64,000 bases of DNA from Symbiodinium kawagutii (GCA_009767595.1 VSDK01022006.1:99404-163403); one strand, 5' to 3'. Positions 35,786 to 46,847 are shown, counted from the stretch's first letter. Made by a program: numbers and translations. The notes: a model not told the origin generated them from the sequence alone.

Positions 35786-35895
35786 ATATTGCTGCTTGGG
35801 TGGTCGAGGGTCTGCAAGAGCCACCAGGGAGTCTGAAACTTCGCAGTTGGACGATGATCTTCCCAGATCAACAGTTCAAACTCCATGCCCAATCC
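35786..35895. CDS. Exon-like segment upstream of the 35987 exon
   Basis: Plus after CTACACCCAG| reads AAWVVEGLQEPPGSLKLRSW, ending before TAG at 35896. Minus reads MEFELLIWEDHRPTAKFQTP with somewhat higher GC3. The intron-like interval 35900-35960 holds a short tandem of CATCCTGGGG. Strand not settled. Confidence 0.3.
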
Positions 35896-35986
35896 TAGGA
35901 TTCCTAGGCACCCTTGGCATCCTGGGGCATCCTGAGGCATCCTGGGGCATCCTGGGCCCTACCAGCGGTATCAGCTCACCTGACAG

Positions 35987-36181
35987 GTTCGCATCTATGG
36001 CCAGTGGCCCAGCAGTGACGTCCTGGCTACAGCTCTTCACCCTGCAGGGGTGGAGGAGTTGCAGCTGGAGCTGCCGGAAACGGCCCGACACCTCTCGCGA
36101 TGGATCGTGGCTGTGGGGGGTCCTGGGATGGCCCTTGCGATGCTTGGGAGAGGAGCGAAGGGCAGGTGGGGCCATGGATGA
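35987..36181 (+). CDS. Candidate terminal exon VRIYGQWPSSDVLATALHPA
   Basis: CAGCTCACCTGACAG|GTT opens 64 codons to TGA: VRIYGQWPSSDVLATALHPA, EELQLELPETARHLSRWI, VAVGGPGMALAMLGRG. About 65% GC3 and a normal hydrophobic pattern. The minus strand is also open with a donor at the same point, but reads as His/Pro/Arg-rich and looks like the shadow. Function unknown. Confidence 0.45.
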   Translation, partial: VRIYGQWPSSDVLATALHPAGVEELQLELPETARHLSRWIVAVGGPGMALAMLGRGAKGRWGHG

Positions 36182-37113
36182 CTCAGCTTGGACTGATGGA
36201 TCCGACCGCTTTGAGTACGAACACAAGCCATGAATCGGAAGTCATTCGGTGTGTCGTTAAGAAAAGCAGGTGCATAGTGCATTGATGATCATTCAAGACC
36301 GGATTCCCGAGTACTGTGTTATTGTCGCATTCACCATCTGGATGATTTTTAGACATGTGGGATGATGCGGTGCGCTGCGCCCGTCATCTGGACCAGGAAT
36401 TCTTTTTGGAGCCACAGACCACTCAAAGCATCCTGCAGTGGATCCTGATGAGAGCCCATACCTAGTGAACCAAGACATACCGCGAGCAACTTTCCAAGTG
36501 TTAAGTGATAGCCTGTCAGGTAATGAGGTCCATTTTTCTTGGGGCTTCTCCAAAGAAATCTCCGGTCTGATGCTGCAGCCCACCTCTGAGGTGTGTCCGT
36601 CAACACTAGCTTTGAGAGGCAGCCAATGGGTCTGCGGACAGCAACCATGCTAGAATTTTAGACAACCACGTGGATGCAACAGGATGATACAGATACAGGT
36701 ACATATTCTCAATTGCATTTTCACGATGCTCTTGTTTGAATATGCATTTGGACTATCACAGCTTGATGCCTGCACCTCTTGAATACGTAGTCCGGAAGCT
36801 CCTCTATCCACTGGATATACCGAAAGACTGTTGTGGGTGACGTGGGGGAGATTGGAATCTGTCGGAGAACAGACTGCTTGCTGTAAGGTTGTTTCAGATT
36901 GCTAGCAATGAACCAACACTCTCAAGAGCGAACGCGAATGAACAGGCTACCCGTCACCCACGACAGAATCATAGTTGGTCTCATGTCAGATGCTATTAGC
37001 TAGTTAGATGCTCATCGTATCTCATAGTGACATGGTCTCATGGTTCTTTCGCTAATTAGATGCTATTCTCTCATGTCCTCATCAGCTTGTTGTATCTTGC
37101 TGTTCATGTGCAG

Positions 37114-37278
37114 GGTCCCTGGGGTTGGGCACGGTCCGCCTTGGTCATCAGGCGAGAGAATGGCATTGGGCCAGCGAGGCACCCTGTCTTCTCCCAGGCG
37201 ATGGATCGGTCCCTTTTTGTTTTGATGTCAGTGGTGGATCAGTTCAGAAACCACCCGTGCACCAAATATAGCTTGTGA
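37114..37278 (+). CDS. Candidate exon GPWGWARSALVIRREN...
   Basis: A good acceptor (TGCTGTTCATGTGCAG|GG) opens a 54-codon frame to TGA with about 70% GC at third positions: GPWGWARSALVIRRENG, then FVLMSVVDQFRNHPC. No domain recognised. It could be a terminal exon, or an internal one with an unseen donor. Same strand as the exons that follow. Confidence 0.45.
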   Translation, partial: GPWGWARSALVIRRENGIGPARHPVFSQAMDRSLFVLMSVVDQFRNHPCTKYSL

Positions 37279-37726
37279 TTGACATATTTGACATGGATGT
37301 ATCATAACTTATGGGAGGTTTATGGATATGAATCTCCTGTTGATAGCGATTGCGGGTGGATCATTGCTTTGTACTGGTAAAAAAAATTGCTTAATACTGG
37401 TCAAATCTGGCGAAGAATGGTGAATACTGGTCAAGGATTTCCGATAGTGAAGAGTATCTGATGGTTGATCACTGTGTGTTGAGATGATGGTTTATTTGCT
37501 GATTCATACAATCCACAGCCAGTGGAATCAATTGACAAAGGCACTGGCAAGCCTGGAGCCGATCCATAAAGCAAAGCTGCCCACCTCATTTGGATGCCGG
37601 TAGTGTAAAAACCATACCCACCAGTTTAGTTGAAACAGCCAACACGTCCATAGCAAGTGACGATGAATTTGCATGCCATGAGGGGTCTCACTTGGGATCA
37701 ACCGGATGAACTGTGGGTGTTCCCAG

Positions 37727-37900
37727 CTTCCCAACGTGGCACCCCACATTTCGAGGATGGAAGCAGCACCTCTTTCAGCTGCAGCTGCTGCGGTGCAAGC
37801 GGCGGTGGGGGAACTCGAAGCCAGCGAGTTGGAACGACGGGTGGACGCTTTGTCAGGACCGGGTGCGGCAGGCGCCAGGCGTTTCCCCAGGGGGGGTTGA
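37727..37900 (+). CDS. Exon with coiled-coil-like MEAAPL...ELERRV
   Basis: After GTGTTCCCAG| the frame reads LPNVAPHISRMEAAPLS, an Ala run, then VGELEASELERRVDALSG, ending at a TGA at 37900 unless a GC donor (GGCAG|GCGCC, about 37870) is used. Amino acid use looks natural. The tandem motif GGCGCCAGGCGTTTCC begins at the likely donor and repeats twice more downstream. It may be a 5' exon of the coiled-coil/J-domain gene. Confidence 0.42.
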   Translation, partial: LPNVAPHISRMEAAPLSAAAAAVQAAVGELEASELERRVDALSGPGAAGARRFPRGG

Positions 37901-38380
37901 GCGGCCTCCCCAGGGTTAGCGTTCCCCCAGGCGCCAGGCGTTTCCAGGGTCAGCCAGGAAGGCGCCAGGCGTTTCTACCGGTTCTACTGCCTGACTTGTT
38001 GGGGAAAACCAGTGGACGAGATGAATCAAGCCAACAGACTCCACTGGTTTTTGCTGCTCCATTGGTGAGGGTGTCCCTTTTTGAACTGGTTTTTTGGAGC
38101 TGTTGATTGAATTTTTTTTGATGCGTCGGGGTCGCGATGTTTCATACAATCTAATTAATGTGATTAATGTGATTCAGCTCGGGGGAAGGCTCTGTGTGTG
38201 TGTGAATCCTATTGAAAAGCGAGGTGCAAGAATTACTTGTTGTCCTGACCGGACCCTTTAAATTGCCATTGCTGCTGATCACCATCTCCATCTTCCAAAA
38301 TTTGATGACACGCTCTGATGCTCAAACTGTTGTTGTGACCTGAACTGGACAGCTTATCCGAGCGTCCCTTAGGATACATC

Positions 38381-38397
38381 NNNNNNNNNNNNNNNNN
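38381..38397. other. Assembly gap, 17 N
   Basis: Cuts into the 5' end of the exon at 38398. Confidence 0.98.
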
Positions 38398-38549
38398 CCC
38401 TCCCGAGGGCCCCCCCGCCCCCACCGCAACGGAAGACGCCGGCGGTGCCGCGCCGGTCACGCGAGGGACGCAGCTCGCTGCGCACACGGCAGTGGACATC
38501 CTGACGCAGCTCTATGAGGAGGAGGCGCGGCGATGCTTCCTGCGTCGGG
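38398..38549 (+). CDS. Exon next to assembly gap: AVDILTQLYEEEARR
   Basis: Strongly GC3-rich coding from the edge of a 17-base gap: PPEGPPAPTATEDAGG, then AVDILTQLYEEEARRCFLRR. The donor is probably CGTCGGG|GTTGG. Phase 1 at its end matches the two-base start of the 39097 exon. The 5' end is lost in the gap. Function unknown; the helical acidic stretch fits the coiled-coil exon downstream. Confidence 0.55.
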
Positions 38550-39096
38550 GTTGGTCTCTGCTGTCCTTCTGTCTTTCCTGATGTGCTTATGATACTTATT
38601 TGTGTAGAAAATAGGTAATAACATCATGTATCAACCATTGGTGATCATCTTTGAAATTCAGCAAAATAATCTTCATTCATTCATATTGGAAATCGGAAAA
38701 CGCGGCTGCACAAATACCGTTGTTTCTGGGATGTGTGCTGGTTTCATTTGCAGATACACTCTCAATATCAAGCCCATTCGCTCCCTTTTTTCGGATGCTT
38801 GGAGAACCGATGCCTCAACTTTTGAGGCGCAAGGACGTGTTGTGTTTTTTTGAGGCGCTGTGTTTTCTGTGGTAGGCCCCAGAAAACAATGCAGAATCGT
38901 GGCTGTTCAATCTCGTGAAATCACTTCTTTCGGGGGTACCTGATTGATGGATGAAACTGCATGAGCCATCGGGAAGAAAACTCTACCGATTTTAGGCCCA
39001 CTTGTTTTGTCTACCTCTAAATGGTGGCACCCCGGAACTGCCAGATTCCACATTGACCATATACAACAGATGTACATGAAATTGGGTTGTTCCCAG

Positions 39097-39275
39097 CCAC
39101 TCTCTTGGCTTTCGGTGCGCTACATGTCGCACAAGTCCCGGCCCGGGAACAGAGACTGGCCAGCAAGTCAACCAACAACCAACGGTCTATCACTGCTCAA
39201 TTCAGCACGGTGTGTGGCGCACAGGTCTTGAAGGCCCTCCGCAGCGGAGAGCCCAGTGGCGATGATGCTCTGGAG
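39097..39275 (+). CDS. Internal exon, plus-strand gene upstream of the J-domain exon
   Basis: The acceptor GTTGTTCCCAG|CC gives TLLAFGALHVAQVPAREQRL through to RSGEPSGDDALE. The phase (two leading bases) fits the exon ending at 38549. The proposed end is CTCTGGAG|GAAGTC, a GA donor that keeps phase with 40952; the frame stays open to 39323, so the end is uncertain. No known domain was recognised. Confidence 0.45.
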
Positions 39276-40797
39276 GAAGTCACAGGAGCAGCTGCTCTCG
39301 GCAGCACAACCTGTGTGGGTTGATGGTTGGCTCATGGGTGGTTGAATGAAGTTGCTTGATGGTTGATGATGGTGAACAATTCATGGTGGATAGACTCTGC
39401 AACTTTGGGGATATCAAAAATAATCAGCAAAATTATTAAGTGATGCAGTGATATCCAAGAATCCGCAACAACATGTGGCTTTAAAGATGCCAAGAATGAC
39501 GGGATATACCTACTCTTTGGATGATCCTCAATATTTTTGCATCTGGACAAAGCAGTTGATGGCACAATGGAAGCATGTGTTGTGTACTTTCATTGGTTTA
39601 CACATCAAAACCTACAACCAGGCCCTAGACCTTTATGGCTCTGCCATTCATGATGTGCCTGAGAATAGAATTTTGAGTCTCACACAATTTCTCTTTGGCA
39701 AGAATTGTTCTCACGCTTCCAGGCATCCCGATCCTGGCCAGCATGACTATAGCAACAAAATTGGTCCTTAGATCCTGAATATCCTGATGATATGCATTCA
39801 ATTTTCACAAGGAACCGAAGCAGATTGCCTCTGTCTTCTGTTGGTCAGAAGCCACGGATCCACGGCCTGCCACTTTGGGATTTGTGAATGCCCGGCCTAG
39901 GAGTTCGTGCCAGGGACGACGAAATCGCAATGTTGAAGAAGGAACCTTGTCTGGCTTCTTCTGGACACGGTTGCTGCAACCTAGTACAGTTAACGTTGCT
40001 GCAACCTACGAGGAGGCTTCACTGAAAATTAAAGAAAGAAATTGACATGACAAGTTATCCAAACATAGAGTGACATGTGCTTGCTACACAACTTTTTCTT
40101 GGCAGAGATAACTGTTGGGGCTCTACAGGGATCGGATTTGGCACACGTAGCAGATATTTTGCTTGGAGGATCCAAGCATCAGAGATGCAATCGTCGAAGT
40201 TTGCTGCCCCCACTGTGATTTGGACAAAGCGCTTGCGTTGTTGTTTTCATGGCGTTTCTGAATCCTGCACCAAGTATGAAACAAGATGAAACAAGAAATT
40301 GCGAGAGACTTCCTGCTTTCAAGAAAACTTTGGGACCAGGCATGCAGGGCAAACACTAATTACTGCCTGCCATGAGTGCAAGGGATGCTTTTTGAGATTT
40401 GCTGTTTGATGCTGTTGGCTAACGTTCAGGTGGCCAAGTATGATGCACAGCACGGGCGATGTTCTCCCAGCAATGGGTGTGAAGAATTGTCTACTCATAC
40501 GCAGTACTTCACTGTTCCTGCTCCAGTGTAAGTCATCATGCAGATGTACTTCAATGTGAAGCTCCAAGGGAATAGATGAGATGAGGTGGTTGATCATCCA
40601 TTTGTTGCTTCTTATCCCCATAAACCGTTAACCATCAACCAAGTTAACCATTGATTATATATCCTCTCATCACCAAGTTATTTGAGCTTATCATTATTAA
40701 CCGATGGTCATTTGTTATCATCATCCATCATCAACCAAGTTATCCTGAAATCATTGATTAACCAGCCAAAACCATTAACCAACCAACCAACCAATCA

Positions 40798-40800
40798 TCG

Positions 40801-40854
<54 letters not shown>

Positions 40855-40855
40855 A
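40798..40855 (+). repeat. ATC microsatellite
   Basis: About 19 ATC units following CCAACCAACCAACC. Confidence 0.95.
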
Positions 40856-40951
40856 CCCTCCAAAACGACCCTTGCTTCACGATGATCCAAGTCCCATGCG
40901 TGGGACCCCCCCTTGCTGTCCCCGTCCTCCCCGGCCCCGCCGTTTCGTTAG

Positions 40952-41096
40952 GAGCTGGCCCTGGAACGCCAGCGGTGCGCCGCCGCCGAAGCGTCGCAGC
41001 GCCAGTGGCGGGAGCGCTGCGAGGCCGCGCAGCAGCAGCTGCGCCACTCGGAACGTGCCTGGGCGGCGAGTCGTGGAAGCCCCCGGCCTTGTGGGG
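40952..41096 (+). CDS. Coiled-coil exon, probably of the J-domain gene
   Basis: A pyrimidine-rich tract ending TTTCGTTAG precedes GAGCTGGCC. The exon reads ELALERQRCAAAEASQRQ, then WRERCEAAQQQLRHSERAW, a charged heptad-like helix with very high third-position GC. The donor is probably GG|GTCCGG at 41097. It joins in phase to the exon ending at 39275 if a GA donor is used there (DDALE then ELALE). Other frames are open here but are rich in Pro, Arg and Ala and look like shadows. Confidence 0.6.
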
Positions 41097-41235
41097 GTCC
41101 GGAAAGCCATGATGGGAAGCCCCGTGGCAGTTCTGACCGGTTGGTCGGTCTTTATGTCAAGTATCTTCCTCTATAGCGAATGGTTCATGATGCTTATTGA
41201 GGATAAGAAGCAATAATTCATACTCATTTTGAATA

Positions 41236-41275
41236 ATCAAGCAACAGTTTTTGGGTCCCCATTCTAAGAAGCCAC
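41236..41275 (+). mobile_element. Family A half-element
   Basis: TTTTTGGGTCCCCATTCTAAGAAGCCAC matches the right half of family A; no left half is seen. A second weak half (AAGAAACCTCCAG) follows at 41340-41365. Confidence 0.45.
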
Positions 41276-41504
41276 AAGATGGCTGCTAAAGGGTTGGCTG
41301 ATTGCTACAAATGACTAGTATTGGACGATATCTGAAGGTACCCAAATTTGAAGAAACCTCCAGATGGTTGTTGCTTCACTTTTGCCAGTGGTGATGTACC
41401 CATCCAGCAGTCAAGGCCCTCATGGGATAGAAAATCTATGGAACATTTCTCATTGTGCCTGATGGGCGAGTAGTTGGCATGGATTTTAGTGTGTGTGTGT
41501 GTAC

Positions 41505-41710
41505 CTGAGACGTACAGAACTCCCCGCACAATGCCAAGCATCCCGACATCACTTGCCACCCCTTGGAACTCACCCAGCAGCTTGCGAGGTGCCCGCATGA
41601 GCTCTGAGATGCAGGTGAGGCAGTTGAGCGCAGACCTTCAACATGCCCGTGCCCTGGATGAGCCCGCCACGCTTGAGGACCGCCACCTGTGCCCATGGGC
41701 TTCCCCAAGA
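41505..41710. CDS. Exon-like island with two competing strand readings
   Basis: Minus strand: 41603-41505 is flanked by a textbook acceptor (CACCTGCATCTCAG|AG) and donor (GTCTCAG|GTACAC) and reads LMRAPRKLLGEFQGVASDVG. Plus strand: about 41570-41710 reads MSSEMQVRQLSADLQHARAL, then DEPATLEDRHL, a helix that would suit the plus-strand coiled-coil gene. I cannot decide; plus is favoured by neighbours, minus by splice sites. Confidence 0.4.
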
Positions 41711-42333
41711 TTCAAGCAGTGGGGTTGTTCATCCACCATCATCCACCATCATCCACCTATCTTTTGGTGTGGTTGATATTGGTTGATGATTGACTCGTGA
41801 TGGAGATCCAATCGTTGGGCAATAGTATGTACTTGTAGTTACATCCAGATGCTGTAGCTAGTGGATACGCCAACTACCTTCATAGGTTTCTGCCCCTGAG
41901 TCTTCCCATGGCTCAGCATCCTCCTTCCCGTGTCAGGTGTTAGTCTGTGTCTTGCACTGGACCTCTCAAGTGTTGGTTTGTGCCACTGACATGTCATTGT
42001 TGGGATATTGCTAAGTAGACTCATGTAGTGGTAGCCCATTTCATCTACAAACCACCAGCTTCACCAGCTTAATGTATTATGGCTATTGGCCATCCAATAT
42101 AGGAGTTGCATCAGCAGCTGGAGTCACCCTTTGTTACCATGATATCATGATAATTATTCGGATTCGTGTTTTTTGCGAAGCAGAAGCAGATTTGCCGATT
42201 TCAAGATTTCAGTCATAATCGAAAAAAGTGTGGCGAGGAGATGTACGGCCCCCATGACATGACTCATCATGATTGATACCAGGCTGTTGTGATACCAAGT
42301 CTGCTGTGGTCATACCTTGCACCACTTTTACAG

Positions 42334-42568
42334 GTCCCAATGGCTGTGGACGGGGCAGGACGTGATCTCGAGCATGGTGTCTCTGGAGGTGAAGCAGCTG
42401 GCTGACGCTTCAAAGTCAGAGGAACGGCAGCTGGCGAAGCGTCGCTTGTTGCTGCGATGGCATCCAGACAAAAACACGGGAACGGGAGCTGGCAACGACC
42501 TGGCCAAGAGGGTGATGCAAGGATTGCAAGCACATCCTGAATGGAACCAGGGTCCGGTTTTGCCTTGA
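42334..42568 (+). CDS. Terminal exon of a J-domain (DnaJ-like) protein
   Basis: After a strong acceptor (CACTTTTACAG|G) the exon reads 77 residues to a TGA. It contains KRRLLLRWHPDKN, the helix II and HPD loop of a J domain, followed by a helix III-like LAKRVMQGLQAHPEW. The HPD tripeptide is the Hsp70-stimulating motif of the family. Only the second half of a J domain is visible here, so helix I either lies in the exon's SLEVKQLADASKSEE segment or is degenerate. A J-like domain at the extreme C-terminus is, as far as I recall, a recurrent dinoflagellate arrangement. It is probably the last exon of the plus-strand gene with exons at 38.4, 39.1 and 40.95 kb. Confidence 0.75.
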
Positions 42569-42984
42569 TTATCTTCAAAAATGATTCGAGTGATGCTGTC
42601 AAGAACTGTCCTTATTGGATCATGAATTGATGTTTTGAATGGTTGAAATGGCAAGCAAAACCGCTGGGACTGATTCCGTGGACCCAATCTGGGTTGCTTG
42701 GACTACCCTGGACATGATCTGCTGGTGCACTTGATTCGCTGTGGCAATGTTCCTGTGGCCAAAGTTGCATCACTAGATCTGACGATTAATGAAAATATGC
42801 TCTTGAACATCTGGAGCTAAAATTCAATGAAACAAAACCATTGACAGCACTTCCTGTTATTCCCGCCATTTCACCAATCTGACATGTTTTCCAGCATATA
42901 TTCTGATAAATTCTGATATTATTTTCATATCCGGGTTCAAATACTGTAATTACTCCAGAATGGTAGTCCTTATATATATTATAA

Positions 42985-43275
42985 AATTGGATTTCAGACA
43001 TATTTAATAATATATATGTAATATTTAAAAAATATATGGTTGAATAATTAAGTATTTAATATAAAAATCGAATCGAATTTTATATATAAATATTTTGATA
43101 ATTAATATTTAAATATAATTTATAATAAAATTAATATAAATTAAATATATAAAATAAAATATTTTTAAAATATTATATATTATATTTATAATATAATTTA
43201 TATATAATTATTTAATAAATATTTTTTATTTATATTTTAAATTTTTATATATATATATTTAATATATAGCAATAT
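42985..43275. repeat. Extremely AT-rich island
   Basis: About 290 bases almost free of G and C (AATATTTAAATATAATTTA style), abruptly bounded by ordinary sequence. No frame or RNA seen. Confidence 0.85.
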
Positions 43276-43422
43276 ACACTTAACCACACACGTGACAACT
43301 ATTGATCAGTATATTTCACCATCATAAACCATCATGAGCTGGAGACATCCATCACTGATCAAGTCATGGCACTGATTCCATTCCTCCACCGCTCGGCATC
43401 AATCAAGGTTTGACACCAGGGG

Positions 43423-43508
43423 GGTGTTTCTCCAGTCATAGGGATCCCCAAAAACATTTTATAGTAACCACCGAGTTTTTGGGGTCCCCTATTCCAAGAA
43501 ACCACCAT
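43423..43508 (+). mobile_element. Family A element
   Basis: GGTGTTTCTCCAGTCATAGG to GGGGTCCCCTATTCCAAGAAACCACC, shorter interior than other copies. Confidence 0.65.
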
Positions 43509-43649
43509 ATAGTAGTTGTTTAGCCATTGTTGTGGGTTACTATCCCCTATGATCAGCCATTATAAGCCACTATAAACCAACCAGTTTTGGATATTTTTAG
43601 ATTATAATCCAAACATACTAGCCATCATGGGCCATTATAACCACCCCCA

Positions 43650-43709
43650 TTATTAGCCATTGTAAACCCACCTTCTTTGGGGGTCCCCTTATCGAAAAAA
43701 AGCCACCAG
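43650..43709 (+). mobile_element. Family A half-element at an exon edge
   Basis: TTTGGGGGTCCCCTTATCGA then AAAAAGCCACCAG, the element right end. It directly abuts exon-like sequence at 43710. Confidence 0.55.
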
Positions 43710-43834
43710 GTGCTGGGAACATGATCCCCTCGGAGAAGTTCGACATCGTGTGCTTTTCCAAGGGCCTTGTGGAGGCGAGGCCCGGTGACCGACCTGGCGA
43801 TAGCCTGGATGCATTGCAGGAGATGAAGGGTTGA
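43710..43834 (+). CDS. Exon-like island abutting a family A element
   Basis: The plus frame after GCCACCAG| reads AGNMIPSEKFDIVCFSKGL, then VEARPGDRPGDSLDALQEM, to TGA, with about 75% GC3. The acceptor is the right end of a family A half-element. The minus strand also has an open reading (LASTRPLEKHTMSNFSEG) with acceptor and donor-like ends, and there the element end would be the donor GTGGCTTTTTTTCG. The strand is therefore unsettled; either way the element end sits on the exon edge. Confidence 0.45.
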
Positions 43835-43907
43835 CAAGGGGAGATCCAGCTGTGAATGGTTGCCACCCCAATCTGGAGGCAAATCATGAGCTATTTCTGG
43901 CAATGCA

Positions 43908-43999
43908 GATGTTTCTCAAGCCAGTTTGGGGTACTGGTTCATTACTATAAATGGTTCATCAAGGACGATTTTGGGGGTCCCTGTTTTGAGAACCACCAT
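43908..43999 (-). mobile_element. Family A element
   Basis: GATGTTTCTCAAGCCAGTTTGGGG to GGGTCCCTGTTTTGAGAACCACC. Interior GGTTCATTACTATAAATGG is in the opposite orientation to the 27271 copy. Confidence 0.68.
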
Positions 44000-45315
44000 G
44001 TAGACTATGGATCCGATGATAATGAAACATCATGAACTATTTGTAACCAGTATTTATATTCGGCAACATGGTTAACAATGATTACTGATGGTTGTTAATG
44101 TGATGTTTAGTTAATTGTGGCTTGAATGATGGCCAATCATGGTGACTCAAGAATGCTTAATGATGCTGAATTGATGGGTCTTTGATGACGGTCACTGATG
44201 CTTAATGATATTTGGTAATGGTTCTGGAAATCATGGTGATTGATGTCTTACTTGGTGCTTAGTTGTTTGATGGTTGCGAAGGGTTCTGAATTTGAGCTTC
44301 GAAATTGGCTGTTCATTGCTATGCACATCAGCGAATTGTGAATTGAAATCTACTTGGTGGTCGATGGTGGTAATTGTGGTTTTATTGGTGTTGTTTGTTA
44401 GATGTTGATTGAATTTGATTGTTTGGTTCGTGGTTTGATTGACATGTTTCATTTTCCCGGTTGACAAGCATATTCGTCATAAGGCTTGAAGCCACCTACC
44501 AGAATTTGATAGACTGACATTTAGATACAGCCGTGGTGATTAGTGCATGCACATGCAACTTTGAATGCACAAACCTGGATTTGCTTGCACCAACATGAGA
44601 AGCCGGGTGGCAAATTCCACACTCATTCTTTCGACCTCAGCGGCGATGTGATTGGTCGCTAAATAGCAACACAACTGGAAAATGACTGTGCCAAACCGTA
44701 AGATATGAACAGCAGAGTTGCGGAGAGTTATGTCCCCCTGTTGCATGACTTTTCGTTCACAAGCCATTCTAAGCCCTTGATCTAGAATTACAGCATATTT
44801 ACATAGACCTTAGTTATTTGTCGCTGGTAACAAAAAATGTTAATTCAAAGGCTTTTGTGAAGTTAGTTATTTGAAAGTTAGAACCACCACCTAATATTTT
44901 TTGGTTATATAATTATATAACCATTACCAAGCATAAGATGTAGTTTGGTGATCATATCCTTTTCATTGTTTTGAAGTTCATCAGCGTAAATGTCTAAGCA
45001 TTGGGTGATTTCGTGGTGAATCAAAATACATCACAACTATTATCACCATTCTTGTTGGTTATAATACAGCTCCTATTATGGACTGTTAATGAACAACCAT
45101 TAACCCTTAAATCACCTATTGTTAGCCCCTAATCAACCATTATGAACCCTATTCTTAACCATTATCAACACCTATTATCATTAGTGAACCCTTAATCACC
45201 CATTACAAGCCCTTAAGCAACCATCATTAACCCTATTCTTAACCATTATCAACCAGCATTCATCCCTAAAAGCCATGGGTCTACCATGGTTAACACCTAG
45301 GTGAACCGATCTCAG

Positions 45316-45387
45316 GCGGCTACCCGCACCTGCGCTTGGGTCATCACCGGTGGCACGGCATCCGGGGTCATGGATATCGTCGGCAAG
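45316..45387 (+). CDS. Exon with TRPM N-terminal (SLOG/LSDAT) signature
   Basis: GATCTCAG|GCGGCT opens AATRTCAWVITGGTASGVM, then DIVGK, with 19 of 24 codons ending in G or C. This matches the conserved stretch TxAWIITGGxxxGVMxxVG of TRPM channel N-terminal homology regions. Proposed end is CGGCAAG|GAGGGG (GA donor, phase 0); a GT donor at 45428 is the alternative. The next 240 bases hold two family A elements, so this exon may be one of many short exons split by introners. The rest of the channel is not seen in the window. Confidence 0.55.
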
Positions 45388-45445
45388 GAGGGGCGGAAGC
45401 GGCGGAAGCACATGCGACCCCGGTTGGGTAGTGTTGGACTTATAC

Positions 45446-45552
45446 GGGCGGTTTCTGAAAATGGGAAACCCCCAAAAAATGGAGGGTTTTTGGATGTAGA
45501 TGATGAATATAGGATGATGTCGGGGTTCCCCTTTATCTTGAGAAACCACCAT
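45446..45552 (-). mobile_element. Family A element
   Basis: GCGGTTTCTGAAAATGGG to CCCTTTATCTTGAGAAACCACC, beginning 59 bases after the proposed GA donor of the TRPM-like exon. Confidence 0.68.
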
Positions 45553-45567
45553 ATGATTAGCTAGATG

Positions 45568-45669
45568 TGGGTTTTTGAAGATACGAGACCTCCCAGTTAT
45601 AATTTTTTATATCAGCAATTTGTAGTAATAAACTCCATCCATAGCTTCGGGGTGCTCCCAGAAACCCCG
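45568..45669 (+). mobile_element. Family A element, diverged
   Basis: GTGGGTTTTTGAAGATACG to GGGTGCTCCCAGAAACCCC, interior TTTGTAGTAATAAACTCC as in other copies. Tandem with the previous element. Confidence 0.45.
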
Positions 45670-45734
45670 GATGCTGATTGGGGTCGACACGAACGTGGTT
45701 GGTTGAGCACACCGGGCGGGGGGTTCTGCGGTAA

Positions 45735-45840
45735 AATTTAATAATTAATATTTATTAATTAATATTAAATATTTATATATAATATTTTATATATAATAAT
45801 TAATAAATAATAATTAATATTTAATATCTAATAATAACCA
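45735..45840. repeat. Second AT-rich island
   Basis: AATTAATATTTATTAATTAA style sequence that grades into the CCAATA/CCAACA heptamer array. Confidence 0.8.
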
Positions 45841-46152
45841 ATAACCAATATTTATTATCCAATACCCAATAATTAATACCCAATACCCAATAACCAATAC
45901 CCAAGAACCAACATCAACACTCAACACCCAACACGCAACAACCAACACCCAACAACCAACACTCAACAACCAACACCCAACAACCAACAGCCAACAAACA
46001 ACAGCCAACAACCAACACCCAACAACCAACAACCAACACCCAACAACCAACACCCAACAACCAACACCCAACACCCAACAACCAACACCCAACACCCAAC
46101 AACCAACACCCAACAACCAATAACCAACAACCTATAACCAACACCCAACACC
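45838..46152 (+). repeat. Heptamer minisatellite CCAACAA/CCAACAC
   Basis: Starts as CCAATAA/CCAATAC and becomes CCAACAA, CCAACAC and CCAACAG heptamers. One strand has almost no G. The VGCWLL frames on the minus strand are artefacts. Confidence 0.92.
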
Positions 46153-46847
46153 AAACAAATTAATTAAGATATATTCTATTATCAAATTTTAATGTATTAC
46201 CCACAGAAGTAATCCTCAGGGCAAAAGAAAAAACATGGAATATATGGAAAATGTCAAAAACAGAATATAAAGAAATACATTAATCTTTCCAAAGTGCCTT
46301 GTAAAGCAACCACGCGCTTCTGTATTTGTTCATCACTCATAAACTGGATAGCGTTTAATTATGTTCAATCCATCTTCTCTGAGTCAAGTTCTCATGCCGC
46401 TGATAAATGTAAAATGCAGTCACACCACATATAACAAACCGTACATCCTGTGCCTTTATGTAATCGGTGTTGTATGGCTACCTTTCAAGCTTGTAACATA
46501 CATGTATGTTGTATGCCATACAACAAGCCTACATCCCAGTTGAAGATGGCAACCTTCCTAGCCTGCAATTGCTAATTGCTGTAGTACTTCAGCTCATCCC
46601 CCTGGTTGACTACCACTGGTTCATAACTGGGTGGTAGTTGATAATCGCCATTCACAGGAATAATCACTGGTCCACTCCTGCCAGTTGATCATCCCTAATG
46701 ACATGAATAATCACATTGACTATGCATGATATAACAATAGCAAATACAAAATCATCTATCAACATATATATATATATATATGTATATATCATAGGTTTAT
46801 AGTAATTAAGAATATATCACTGGTCCAAATGCTTCGGCTTGGCTTAC

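Noticed and set aside
45838-46152. Heptamer array as an interstitial telomere
   Set aside because: The unit CCAACAA differs from the CCCTAAA-type repeat expected for dinoflagellates.
45814-46154. Cys/Trp/Leu-rich minus frames
   Set aside because: Heptamer repeat read in three frames.
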